This document shows, piece by piece, positions 18,495 to 27,508 of a DNA stretch of 64,000 nt. The first letter of the stretch is position 1. Every line of letters begins with the position of its first letter. Origin of the DNA: an uncultured Ruminococcus sp. (GTDB lineage: Bacteria > Bacillota_A > Clostridia > Oscillospirales > Ruminococcaceae); the NCBI GenBank assembly GCA_900315975.1, contig ONBA01000015.1:1-64000 (forward strand), read 5' to 3'. The position numbers and the translations under genes were made by a program. Below the pieces are notes generated by a model. It did not search any database. It saw nothing but the letters and a program-made list of their open reading frames with translations, and was not told the DNA's origin.

Positions 18495-18846
18495 CCTTGT
18501 AAAAGCGTTTGTTGTCGGAGGAATAATTTGCGTATTCGGACAATTCCTTATAGATTATACAAAATGGACACCCGCAAGAATACTGACTGGATACGTGGTA
18601 GCAGGCGTATTACTATCTGTATTAGGAATTTACAAACCGATTTTGGAGTTTGCCGGAGCCGGTGCTTCGGTACCGCTAACAGGTTTCGGGCATCTTCTTG
18701 CGACAGGAATTTCTCGTGAAATCAGTTCCGCCGGCGTAAACGGCGTAATTTCGGGAAATTTAAAAGCTGCCGCAGGCGGAATCACAGCAGCCATACTCGC
18801 CGGACTCGCTACCTCGTTAATATTTCGTTCAAAATCCAAGTCCTGA
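18484..18846 (+). CDS. spoVAE: Stage V sporulation protein AE
   Basis: Small integral membrane protein of the SpoVA dipicolinate channel, 120 residues with about four hydrophobic segments. Family features include the opening VLDLVKAFVVGGIICVFGQ and the Gly-rich stretch PLTGFGHLLATGISREI. ATG 18484 lies inside the end of spoVAD, with AAAGGAGG upstream, so the two are translationally coupled. No terminator is obvious after the gene. Confidence 0.93.
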   Translation: MVLDLVKAFVVGGIICVFGQFLIDYTKWTPARILTGYVVAGVLLSVLGIYKPILEFAGAGASVPLTGFGHLLATGISREISSAGVNGVISGNLKAAAGGITAAILAGLATSLIFRSKSKS

Positions 18847-18916
18847 ATTGGCAAATTTATACAATGAGGGGAAGCTTTTTTCTACGTTTGAAAATTGTAT
18901 AATTATCCTATTTGTA

Positions 18917-18945
18917 TTGACTTTTAATGTTACTTGTGGTATAAT
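18917..18945 (+). promoter_or_regulatory. Promoter of the cohesin/dockerin gene
   Basis: TTGACT (18917-18922), 17-base spacer, TATAAT (18940-18945), giving a leader of about 70 bases to ATG 19023. Confidence 0.8.
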
Positions 18946-19022
18946 GTAACCAAGATAAAGATAGAGAAAAGGAATTGGACCTTTAACCTTAGAGAGAAAT
19001 TTACAACAAAGGAGGATGTATT

Positions 19023-19982
19023 ATGAAAACTACGAGATTCTTTGCTAGCGTTTTAGCAGCAGTTATGACAGCAGTAACAGCTTCAACTATGGTAATGACA
19101 GCACTCGCAGCCGGCCCCGCAAGCGGCACAACAGGCGAGTACGACATATACAATGCAACCGGTATCGACCTCGACAGTGCAATAGTCACACCTACATTAT
19201 CACTCAGCCGCATAGAAGTTCCGATAAACAAAGTTAACGATAACCGTGTCCTGACTGTAGAACTCACAGTTTCCGGTGCCGATGAGCAGTACGCCTCTAC
19301 CGGTCTCCATATAAGCTACGATGAGAGACTTATGCTCGTTCCAAATAAAAAAGGCAAATGCGCTACACTGGGTCCTGCCGGCGATTCACTCATGGCAGGT
19401 TCAAGAAAGGGTCTCTACCCTAACGATTTCTTCGTATACAGCGCAGCAGAAGGCAATTACGGTTACGATGGTGTTCTCTGGTCTTTCCAGTTACAGCTTC
19501 CCGAAACAGTCAACGTTGGAGATACCTTCCCCATAGAGATACTCTACAGAGGCGAAAACGGCAATAACGACGCTTTCAAAAACGTTGAAGGTCACGGACA
19601 GGATATTTGCGACAAGATGGAAGCGTGGGTTTTCACAAAAGGTATAGAACAGGGTTACATAAAGATCACTGAAGCAGTCGAAGAGGTCGAAACAGTCGAA
19701 AACATTGAGACTATCGAAGAAGTTAAAAAAACTGATAAGCACTTAGGTGACATAGACGGCGACAACAAAGTCAATTCAAGTGACGCTACAAATATCCTCG
19801 GCGCATTCTCCGCACTTTCAACCGGCAGCGAAACAGGTTTAACAGAAGAGCAGCTTATTCGTGCAGACGTCAACAATGATAAGAAGGTTGATTCTAAAGA
19901 CGCTACATCAGTTCTCGGCTACTACGGCTATACATCTACTGGCGGTACAGCTTCTATCGACGAATACGTTACACTCAATTAA
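19023..19982 (+). CDS. Secreted cohesin-like plus dockerin protein (possible adaptor scaffoldin)
   Basis: A 319-residue secreted protein of the cellulosome type. Residues 1-30 are a signal peptide (…MVMTALAA). Residues 62-217 form a beta-rich domain with cohesin-like features (LTVELTVSGADEQYASTGLH, GVLWSFQLQLP). An acidic Val/Glu linker spans 218-238. A dockerin follows at about 240-302, with two calcium loops (DIDGDNKVNSSD and DVNNDKKVDSKD). A single cohesin plus a dockerin is the layout of the small adaptor ScaC in Ruminococcus flavefaciens. The dockerin call is strong and the cohesin call is weaker. AAAGGAGG precedes ATG 19023; the gene is alone between a promoter and a terminator. Confidence 0.85.
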   Translation: MKTTRFFASVLAAVMTAVTASTMVMTALAAGPASGTTGEYDIYNATGIDLDSAIVTPTLSLSRIEVPINKVNDNRVLTVELTVSGADEQYASTGLHISYDERLMLVPNKKGKCATLGPAGDSLMAGSRKGLYPNDFFVYSAAEGNYGYDGVLWSFQLQLPETVNVGDTFPIEILYRGENGNNDAFKNVEGHGQDICDKMEAWVFTKGIEQGYIKITEAVEEVETVENIETIEEVKKTDKHLGDIDGDNKVNSSDATNILGAFSALSTGSETGLTEEQLIRADVNNDKKVDSKDATSVLGYYGYTSTGGTASIDEYVTLN

Positions 19983-20019
19983 AATAGGTTAGATAGAATA
20001 GAAAACATGAACCTATAAA

Positions 20020-20059
20020 AATAGTTCCCCTGAAAGGTCAACCTTTCGGGGGAACTATT
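20020..20059. terminator. Bidirectional terminator between converging genes
   Basis: AATAGTTCCCC-TGAAAGGT pairs with ACCTTTC-GGGGGAACTATT; T-rich runs follow on both strands (TTTTTTATTTATT on plus, TTTTTATAGG on minus). Confidence 0.9.
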
Positions 20060-20061
20060 TT

Positions 20062-21414
20062 TTATTTATTATCGTCATCAAGTATCTTTTCGTAAGATTC
20101 CTCTTCGACACGTTCCTGCTCCGCCTTGTCCGCTTTACGCACCTCGGACGAGGCACTCTTTTTTCCCTTTTTCATAAGTACTAACGCAAAAACTATTGCC
20201 GCAAGCAGGACTGCGGCTGCAACTACAATAAATGCATATTTTCTTATATTCTTGTCAATTGTAGAATAGCTTATTTTGTTTGATTTCGCGTACTTCTCAC
20301 CGACACTGCCGGAGTAAACACTCATTGAAAAGTCTTTGTTGAGTGCGTAGTCATCTCCGCTGATGTTATAGCCGAATGCGTTGCCGCCGATATTATTCAC
20401 ACTCTGCGGAACCGCTAACTGCCTGAGTTCCGGACAATCTACAAACGCGCCCTCTCCGACAGTTTTCAGTCCCTCGGGAATCACAACTTTGCTAAGTGAC
20501 TTACAGCTGAAAAATGCTCCGTCGCCAATTTCGGTCAGAGTAGTCGGCAGTGCAAGACTTTCAAGCTTATTGCAATACTTGAATGCAATAGGAGATATCT
20601 TGGTAAGGCCCTCTGAAAAGTCGATTTTTTTCAACGATGTGCAGTAACCGAATGCACTGTCACCTATGTTTGTAACCGATGATGGTATGTACAGATTCTC
20701 AAAATTCGCACACATAGAAAATGCACCCGGCTCTATCGACTTTACACCGTTTTTGATGTAGACATCGCCGCTGATGTCAACAGGTGCATGATACAGATTT
20801 TCGCCGCTTTTATTGTACAGTATACCGTCTTCCGTATTGAATGCGGAAGTTTTTGAAGCGTCTATTTCTGTAAGAGCAGCACAAGCCGCAAATGCCATAG
20901 GCTCTATTGTACTCAGTTCACCCGGCAGAGTGATTTTCTTTATCGCCTCACAGTTATAAAACGCATACGACTCTATCTTGTTGACAGAATCAGGTATTTC
21001 AACCGTTTCAAGACGTTTGCATCCCATGAAAACGCCACTCGAAAGCTCGGTGATACGTTTCGGAAGCTTTACACTTTTCAGCGATGTACACCCCTGAAAG
21101 GCATTGTCTCCGATAGAAGTTACCGTGTCAGGAATAGCGAGTTCATTGATATATGTACAATTCCTGAAAGCATTTTCACCGATAGCGGTTATTGCATAAC
21201 CATTTCTCAGCTCAGGTATCTCATTGACTATCGACGACGGGTCGCACTCGGTAATAACGTAACTTCCGTTCACAAGCTCATATGTAAAGTTGCCGTCAAA
21301 CAGCTCTCCGTCGGTCTTGTCAAGACCTTCGGCCGCTCCGGCAGTCATGGGAAAAGCAAACGTTATAGTGCAGACTGCCGCCGCAACAATGCTTTTAAGC
21401 CTCTGTATCTTCAT
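20062..21414 (-). CDS. BspA-type leucine-rich repeat surface protein
   Basis: A 450-residue cell-surface protein. ATG 21414 has GGAGG upstream and yields a clean signal peptide (MKIQRLKSIVAAAVCTITFA); a longer frame would bury it. The body is a series of LRR_5 (BspA) repeats of about 23 residues with the pattern IG-x2-AF-x2-C-x2-L-x2-V-x-IP. A C-terminal membrane helix (YAFIVVAAAVLLAAIVFALV) and a charged tail anchor it. BspA repeats often mediate binding to host or substrate surfaces, but the ligand here is unknown. Its start overlaps the end of the upstream paralogue by 20 bases, so the pair is co-translated. Confidence 0.88.
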   Translation of the reverse strand: MKIQRLKSIVAAAVCTITFAFPMTAGAAEGLDKTDGELFDGNFTYELVNGSYVITECDPSSIVNEIPELRNGYAITAIGENAFRNCTYINELAIPDTVTSIGDNAFQGCTSLKSVKLPKRITELSSGVFMGCKRLETVEIPDSVNKIESYAFYNCEAIKKITLPGELSTIEPMAFAACAALTEIDASKTSAFNTEDGILYNKSGENLYHAPVDISGDVYIKNGVKSIEPGAFSMCANFENLYIPSSVTNIGDSAFGYCTSLKKIDFSEGLTKISPIAFKYCNKLESLALPTTLTEIGDGAFFSCKSLSKVVIPEGLKTVGEGAFVDCPELRQLAVPQSVNNIGGNAFGYNISGDDYALNKDFSMSVYSGSVGEKYAKSNKISYSTIDKNIRKYAFIVVAAAVLLAAIVFALVLMKKGKKSASSEVRKADKAEQERVEEESYEKILDDDNK

Positions 21415-23470
21415 TTTTCTCCTCCCCGGAAACGGTATCTTTATTTTTCTCCGCAAGCTTTTCAGCCACCTGTTTTTTAGTTGCTTCACGTTTTTTGTCA
21501 GCTTTTTTGCGGCTTATGGTCTTACCTGTGAAAATGCCGGCAATCGCAAGGACTATCGCACCGATTATGCCTGCAACAGCGTAAATAAAGCCTTTTTTCA
21601 CATTGTTTCCCGCAACTGCAACAGTATCAGTCACAACGTTCATATTATAGGTCTTGCCGTACTTATAAGCCATTGAATCTTCGGTAGTATATATTGTGAA
21701 GCCCTTAGTTACAGTGTAGGGGTCAGCATCCTTGATAAGACCCTGGTCTACCTGATTTTTGATATTTTCATCGTAATAGAAGCCGATAGAATAATCACCG
21801 ATATACTGGAGTTTATCGTAAAGGCGAACACTCTTGAGAGAAGTACAGTCGAGGAAAGCTCCCTCGCCTACAGAATCGAGATTTTTCGAGAATTCTACTG
21901 ATTCAAGCGAAGTACAGCCCTGAAAAGCGTAGTTTCCGATAGCCTCAACGTGTGAAATATCTATTTTTTTGAGGTGAGGATTTCCGCAGAAAGCGGAGAG
22001 GTCTATCTCAGTCACGTCAGCAGGCACACTGAAAGAATCATCGTCCTTAGCCATAGGATATGCCACAAGCTGTTTCATATCCTTGCTGTAAAGAACACCG
22101 TCCTTAGCCGTAAATGCACCTTCACCGCTTCCGACACTTATCTCCTTGAGTGCCGAACACGCAAGGAATGGCTCTTCGTTTCCGAAGGATTCGAGGTTTC
22201 CGGAGAGGGTTATCTTAGTAACAGTTGCAGGGAAGATATTCTCGCCGATAGTTTTTACAGAATCAGGAAGGATTATCTCACTTGCTTCGAGTCCCGAAAA
22301 TGCGCCCTTGCGTATAGATGTTACCTTGTGTCCGTCGAATTCTCCGGGCACAGTGATTTTCGAGTCCATAGAAACGCATATGGTAATAACAGCATCGTCG
22401 CCTTCGAGGTAGTACTCGTAATCGCCGTCAGACTTTGTATCAAGCTTGCCATACTCTTCCTCTTCTTCAGCAGTTTCTACCGACTTGAACTGGAAATTGT
22501 TCTCGTAGCCGTATTCTGTATCCTTATCCTTACAGTATGTATAGCCTACTGAACCCTGTTTCGCGATAATAGTAAAACTGCTGTCTGCCTTTTCTTCCTC
22601 ATCGTATCCGAAGGCACTGTAGCCGATATATGTAACAGAATCAGGTATACGAACCTGTTTGAGCGCAGTTCCCATGAAAGCACTCTGACCTATAATTTCA
22701 AGTTTTTCCGGCAGAGTGACCTCTGCAAGGCTTGAACAGCCTATGAAAGCGGCTGTACCGAATTCAGTGGTCTTGTCCGAGAATTTTACCTCTTTGAGTG
22801 CGGTACACTTTGCAAATGCCATAACGTCTATCAACTTGACAGCGGTATTGCTCATGTCGACCGACTCAAGCCATGCATCAAAGCTGAAAGCATGACGGTC
22901 GATAGTTTTGAGCGAAGAAGGAAGTGTGATATTTTTCAGTCTGCCCTCCGCGAGAGCCGCAACTCCTATTTCTTCAACACCGTCAGGAACTGTATACGAA
23001 TCGCTCTCGATAGAAGCAGGGTAGTGAAGAAGCTTTTTCTTGTCCTTGCTGAAAAGGATACCATCTACCGAGCAGTAATTCTCGTTTGCGCTGTCAACAT
23101 TTATCTCCTTCAGTGCAAGACATGACGCGAACGGATTATCCGTCGAGATATATATCACACTTGCAGGAATGTTTATTTTTTCGATACCGCTTTCAAGGAA
23201 AGCCTCTGTGCTTATTTCAGTAACAGTCGCCCCTCCGAGTACGGAAGGAACATCTATCTCCTTGTCAGTGAGTGAGCACTCAACGATAACTGCATTTCCG
23301 TCGCTGTCAACAGTATAGGAAAAGCCGTTCTCCTCCTTGACATTTTCTTCAGAATATGAGCTTCCGGACTCTTCATCATCTGCGTATCCGGCTGTAACAG
23401 GAAGCACTGCATATCCGGAGCAGAGAACGATTCCCATGAGGAATGCAGCAGCTTTTTTGTAATAGTTCAT
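21395..23470 (-). CDS. Large BspA-type leucine-rich repeat surface protein
   Basis: A 691-residue paralogue of the following gene. It has a signal peptide (MNYYKKAAAFLMGIVLCSGY), then two blocks of LRR_5 repeats (about 40-300 and 345-575). Each block opens with a similar lead-in (SDGDYEYYLEGDDAVITICV in the second), so the protein looks internally duplicated. A C-terminal membrane helix (FIYAVAGIIGAIVLAIAGIF) and a Lys/Glu tail follow. It is the first gene of a two-gene minus-strand operon. Its function is probably surface adhesion or substrate recognition, by family analogy only. Confidence 0.88.
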   Translation of the reverse strand: MNYYKKAAAFLMGIVLCSGYAVLPVTAGYADDEESGSSYSEENVKEENGFSYTVDSDGNAVIVECSLTDKEIDVPSVLGGATVTEISTEAFLESGIEKINIPASVIYISTDNPFASCLALKEINVDSANENYCSVDGILFSKDKKKLLHYPASIESDSYTVPDGVEEIGVAALAEGRLKNITLPSSLKTIDRHAFSFDAWLESVDMSNTAVKLIDVMAFAKCTALKEVKFSDKTTEFGTAAFIGCSSLAEVTLPEKLEIIGQSAFMGTALKQVRIPDSVTYIGYSAFGYDEEEKADSSFTIIAKQGSVGYTYCKDKDTEYGYENNFQFKSVETAEEEEEYGKLDTKSDGDYEYYLEGDDAVITICVSMDSKITVPGEFDGHKVTSIRKGAFSGLEASEIILPDSVKTIGENIFPATVTKITLSGNLESFGNEEPFLACSALKEISVGSGEGAFTAKDGVLYSKDMKQLVAYPMAKDDDSFSVPADVTEIDLSAFCGNPHLKKIDISHVEAIGNYAFQGCTSLESVEFSKNLDSVGEGAFLDCTSLKSVRLYDKLQYIGDYSIGFYYDENIKNQVDQGLIKDADPYTVTKGFTIYTTEDSMAYKYGKTYNMNVVTDTVAVAGNNVKKGFIYAVAGIIGAIVLAIAGIFTGKTISRKKADKKREATKKQVAEKLAEKNKDTVSGEEKNEDTEA

Positions 23471-23548
23471 GTTTTTTCCCTCTCTTTAAGGGTCAGTATG
23501 CAGACCCTGAATAATCACTATGCCCGAATGCATAATAACACTTGTTAC

Positions 23549-23577
23549 ATTATATCACAATATCACGCGGATTGCAA
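23549..23577 (-). promoter_or_regulatory. Promoter of the BspA-like gene pair
   Basis: Minus-strand TTGCAA (23577-23572), spacer 17, TATAAT (23554-23549). Confidence 0.65.
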
Positions 23578-23630
23578 CGGATTTCACACACTTTTCCGAT
23601 TTAACACATTTTCTACACCCTCTGACGTGC

Positions 23631-23659
23631 TTGACATATATTGCCTGATATGGTATAAT
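23631..23659 (+). promoter_or_regulatory. Full-consensus promoter of the polysaccharide export operon
   Basis: TTGACA (23631-23636), 17-base spacer, TATAAT (23654-23659), about 70 bases upstream of the first start codon and divergent from the BspA promoter. Confidence 0.85.
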
Positions 23660-23728
23660 GATATGAATATAATCACGCATTATGCGCTTTTGTACACTGA
23701 CAAAATCACTATGTATAAGGAGTTTCTC

Positions 23729-24223
23729 ATGAAGGAATCACAAATTTACTCAGCGATATACGATATCGTTGATGAAAACCTTGCTAAAGCAGGTAAAAAG
23801 CTCCATACCTCTAAAGACCTCACCCTCTGTGCTGTATCGGCTAAACCCGGAACTGTCGATATAATGAAGCTTGCAAGGGAGAGAAATAACGATACTTTCG
23901 TTAAAAAAGCCTATATCCTCATGCTCAACCGTCAGATAGACAAGCAGGCTCTGAAGATATGGCGCACACACTATGACCTTCCGCCGGAGGAATTTCAGAG
24001 AGCCGTTGTTATCGGCATCAGGGGTTCGGAAGAGTTCTATGCAAATCAGGTAAAAATGTATAACAACATCTACTCCGAACATAATGCTTTCGGCGGCAAC
24101 GTTGCAGGAATTGCTCCGCCTGCCGGCATCACTGTTCCCGAGAGAATGATGAAGCTATACAGAAAAATGCCGAGCTTTATGAAAAACGCCGCTAAAAGTA
24201 TCATGGGCGTTAAGAAATCATGA
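23729..24223 (+). CDS. DUF4214-like protein at the head of the polysaccharide operon
   Basis: About 164 residues from ATG 23729, which has AAGGAG 6 bases upstream and falls after the promoter; a longer frame reaching back to 23498 would start before the promoter. Residues about 45-110 resemble DUF4214 (TFVKKAYILMLNRQID, a conserved Trp, then GSEEFYAN), a helical domain often attached to glycosyltransferases or surface proteins. There is no signal peptide. Its position 18 bases before a glycosyltransferase suggests a role in glycan assembly, but the biochemical function is unknown. Confidence 0.7.
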   Translation: MKESQIYSAIYDIVDENLAKAGKKLHTSKDLTLCAVSAKPGTVDIMKLARERNNDTFVKKAYILMLNRQIDKQALKIWRTHYDLPPEEFQRAVVIGIRGSEEFYANQVKMYNNIYSEHNAFGGNVAGIAPPAGITVPERMMKLYRKMPSFMKNAAKSIMGVKKS

Positions 24224-24241
24224 CGAAAGGATCCTGCAAGG

Positions 24242-26665
24242 ATGAAAATATATGTTGATCTGACCAATCTTATGCTCACCGATTTTGTCACGGGCATTCA
24301 GCGAGTTGTACGCGAGGTCATGGTTCGCCTTCTCACTCACGAAGAACACGAATACTACCTGCTGTACTACTCATATAAAAACGACGCTTTCTACCGTCTC
24401 AGCAATGAGAGATTCATCGACTATTTCGTAAACAATAACGGCGAAAAAGGCGCTATCATGACCGGCGAGACTATCAACTACACTGATATTCCCTCCGGTG
24501 CGATATTCTTCGATATCGACAGCGTATGGAACTCAAAGCTGAAGAGAAGCTACCTCTTCCCGATACTCAAGCAGAACGGCGTAAAGATAGTTACTCAGGT
24601 ATACGATATCATTCCGATAACACACCCTCAGTTCTGCCATGAGACTACCACTGCAAACTTTATGATATACATCGGCGCTAACCTTAAATATGCCGACCTG
24701 CTCATAACCTCTGCCGAGACTACTATCAAGGCTATCGACGAACTAACCGACCGCATCGGCATGGAGCGCAAAAAGTGTACAGTCGTTACCCTTTCAAGCG
24801 ATTTCGCCAACAACGGTGAACCCGAAGTCAAAGACGCTGTTGACCCCGAGGTCGAGAAAATCGCTTCCGGAAACAAGTACCTGCTCATGCTCGGTACTAT
24901 AGAACCCCGAAAGAACCACAGCCTCGTTATCGACGCTCTTGAAAGCGGTCTTGCTGAAAGCGGTATGAAGGCTATTTTCGCCGGTCGCATCGGCTGGAAC
25001 GTCAAGGCTCTCGAAAAGCGCATAAAGACTCATCCGCTTTACAACAAGAGTCTCTTCTTTGTTGAAAAGCCTAATGACGCAACTGTTGACTACTTATATA
25101 AAAACGCATTCGCAGTCGCTTTCCCGACATTCAACGAGGGATTCGGTCTGCCGATGATTGAAGCGTTCATGCGCGGAACTCCAGTAGTCGCTTCCGATAT
25201 ACCGGTACTCCACGAGGTCGCAGGCGACTTCGCAGATTACTTCGACCCCAATGATAAAAACGACCTTATCCGCTGTGTAAAGAGTCTCATGAACGACCCT
25301 GCCAAGTATGCGGCTAAAAAGGAGAACCTCAAGAACTACGTCCCCTACACATGGGACGAGTCTGCCGAGGATATGCTCAATGCGGTCGTTTCCGTAAGCA
25401 AGGACGCTAAGAAAGTCCCCGCTGATACAAAGGTAAAACAGCTTGTATGTCTTACCGCAAGAAATGATGATATGCTCGCAACTCTGCCATTTATCGAAGA
25501 GTTCATGCCATTCATCACTGAGATGGTCCTCTGTACTCCCGACGGCAACGTTGAGGAGATAAAGTCACGCTATAAAGGCAGACTCGAACTTAAATTCCTC
25601 ACTGATTCGCAGATACTCAACGGCAAGGAACTCCCCGAAGACCACGCTACACGCAACTACTTCCTGCGCTGTCTCGCTCTCAGAAACCCCATTATCGACG
25701 ACGTTTTCATCATGACCGATGACGACTACCGTCCGCTCAGAACTCTTTCTCAGGAGGACTTCATCTCCGACGGCACATATAAAGCTTACTACTGCTACGA
25801 CCTCTACAAGTGGCGCGGCACATACGGCAGACCCACTTCTTTCGATGTCAGCATGAGAAGAACACGCGCTTTCCTCAAAGAGTGCGGCTACCCGACTATG
25901 ATGTATTCTTCTCATCAGATGCAGATAATCGATAAGCGAATCTTCAACGAGATGACTACCAAGTATCCCGGACTTATTACATCAGGATGCTGTGAGTGGA
26001 GTACCTACTTCAACTACGGTGTAGGCACTTACCCCGATATGTTCACTGTTACTCCTTATGTAACAATGGGCTGGCCCGGCGTAAGAAGCGACTGGGACGT
26101 TTACGTTCAGCCTAAGGAATTCCTCTTTGAAAACCATTACGATTTCCTCTACAGACCCAATCAGGTATTCGCCGGTCTGCGCGAGGACTTCCACGAAAAT
26201 GTTCTCGAGGAAAATCAGCAGAAGATAATGCGCTTCACCGCTGAACTCCAGAAGCAGATGGAAAGCCGTCAGGTATACAAGGCTTACTGCGAGGCATACT
26301 GGATACACTACAGAGAAATGCCTTCATTCGCACTCGTCAGCGGCAACGAGAAAAATGTCGCAATATGCGCACCTGTGTACTTCCAGGCACGTCACGACGG
26401 CTGGACTCGTCTGCCGTTCTCAATAGATAAAAAGATAATAGACGTGATCGGTTCAAAGGATATATACATCGTTCACTGGTTCTCGGACGAAGACGGCAAC
26501 TCTATCACCGATAACGCAAGAATGAAGATAGACGTAAACGACCTCGATTTTCTTCTTCCGGTAAAAAGTCCCGAACTTCCCGAAAGATGTGTATTCAACA
26601 TAAGGGTACTGCTTGAAGATAAAAACAAAGCAGTGGAAGTTAACGTCAAGGCAGATATCATCTGA
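24242..26665 (+). CDS. Two-domain glycosyltransferase: GT4 (GT-B) fused to a GT-A-like domain
   Basis: An 807-residue cytoplasmic enzyme likely to add sugars to a surface polysaccharide. Residues 1-390 are a GT4 enzyme with [10 protein letters not shown] and the donor-site EX7E motif EGFGLPMIE (E299, E307). Residues about 395-650 form a second domain with a DDD metal-binding motif in FIMTDDDYRPLR (493-495), suggesting a GT-A fold. The last 130 residues are a beta-rich domain. It may therefore catalyse two different transfers. It is second in the operon, 41 bases before the ABC permease. The GT4 call is strong; the second catalytic domain is inference from one motif and its context. Confidence 0.8.
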   Translation: MKIYVDLTNLMLTDFVTGIQRVVREVMVRLLTHEEHEYYLLYYSYKNDAFYRLSNERFIDYFVNNNGEKGAIMTGETINYTDIPSGAIFFDIDSVWNSKLKRSYLFPILKQNGVKIVTQVYDIIPITHPQFCHETTTANFMIYIGANLKYADLLITSAETTIKAIDELTDRIGMERKKCTVVTLSSDFANNGEPEVKDAVDPEVEKIASGNKYLLMLGTIEPRKNHSLVIDALESGLAESGMKAIFAGRIGWNVKALEKRIKTHPLYNKSLFFVEKPNDATVDYLYKNAFAVAFPTFNEGFGLPMIEAFMRGTPVVASDIPVLHEVAGDFADYFDPNDKNDLIRCVKSLMNDPAKYAAKKENLKNYVPYTWDESAEDMLNAVVSVSKDAKKVPADTKVKQLVCLTARNDDMLATLPFIEEFMPFITEMVLCTPDGNVEEIKSRYKGRLELKFLTDSQILNGKELPEDHATRNYFLRCLALRNPIIDDVFIMTDDDYRPLRTLSQEDFISDGTYKAYYCYDLYKWRGTYGRPTSFDVSMRRTRAFLKECGYPTMMYSSHQMQIIDKRIFNEMTTKYPGLITSGCCEWSTYFNYGVGTYPDMFTVTPYVTMGWPGVRSDWDVYVQPKEFLFENHYDFLYRPNQVFAGLREDFHENVLEENQQKIMRFTAELQKQMESRQVYKAYCEAYWIHYREMPSFALVSGNEKNVAICAPVYFQARHDGWTRLPFSIDKKIIDVIGSKDIYIVHWFSDEDGNSITDNARMKIDVNDLDFLLPVKSPELPERCVFNIRVLLEDKNKAVEVNVKADII

Positions 26666-26706
26666 CGCGGCACGAACAAAAGACAACATCTTAAAAGGAG
26701 AAAAAT

Positions 26707-27495
26707 ATGCTTAACGCAGTCAGAAAATTGGGAGAAAGCATCTCAAAAAAACGCTTTCTCTTTGAAGAACTCGTAAAACGAGACTTCAAGAAAAAATATA
26801 AACGAACCGTTCTCGGTATGCTGTGGAGTCTTATATCACCGCTTATGCAGCTGGTCGTTATGAGTATCGTCTTCACAAACTTCTTCGGACGAGATAAGCC
26901 ACACTATACCATCTACCTCTTCGCCGGAAACCTAACCTACTCCTTCTTCAAGGACTCAACCTACGGCGGTATGAACGCACTTATGCAGAATGCAGGCATA
27001 ATCACAAAAATAAACCTGCCGAAGTATATGTTCCTGCTGTCGAAGAACGTCGCGTCGGTCATAAACTTCGGTCTGACGCTCGTGATATTCTTCATATTCG
27101 TCGCGGTGGACGGAATAGCGTTCCATTTCAGGTTCCTGATGATAATATACCCGATAGTGTGCCTTATCGTTTTCAACATAGGATGCGGATTTATCCTCTC
27201 TGCACTGTTCGTTATCTTCAAGGACGTTCAGTACCTGTATGATATCTTCACCCTCATGCTTATGTACCTCTCGGCTATATTCTATTACACTGACACCTAC
27301 TCAGAAAACGTGAGAAGAATTTTCTATCTCAATCCTCTTTATGTTTACATCACCTATATCAGACACCTCATCATCGACGGCTATATCCCCGGACTCGCAA
27401 CTCATGGACTTTGCCTGTTCTATGCCGTTGCAGTACTCGCTATCGGTGCACTGATATACAAGAAATATAACTACAAATTCATGTACTATATGTAA
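26707..27495 (+). CDS. wzm: ABC-2 type polysaccharide export permease (Wzm/TagG family)
   Basis: Membrane half of an ABC exporter that moves finished, lipid-linked polysaccharide across the cytoplasmic membrane. The 262-residue protein has six predicted membrane helices, the amphipathic entry segment (FEELVKRDFKKKYKRTVLGM) typical of the family and the stretch LWSLISPLMQLVVMSIVFTN. AAAAGGAG precedes ATG 26707. It pairs with the ATPase 13 bases downstream. The substrate may be a glycan built by the neighbouring glycosyltransferase. Confidence 0.92.
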   Translation: MLNAVRKLGESISKKRFLFEELVKRDFKKKYKRTVLGMLWSLISPLMQLVVMSIVFTNFFGRDKPHYTIYLFAGNLTYSFFKDSTYGGMNALMQNAGIITKINLPKYMFLLSKNVASVINFGLTLVIFFIFVAVDGIAFHFRFLMIIYPIVCLIVFNIGCGFILSALFVIFKDVQYLYDIFTLMLMYLSAIFYYTDTYSENVRRIFYLNPLYVYITYIRHLIIDGYIPGLATHGLCLFYAVAVLAIGALIYKKYNYKFMYYM

Positions 27496-27508
27496 TAAGG
27501 AGGACGGA

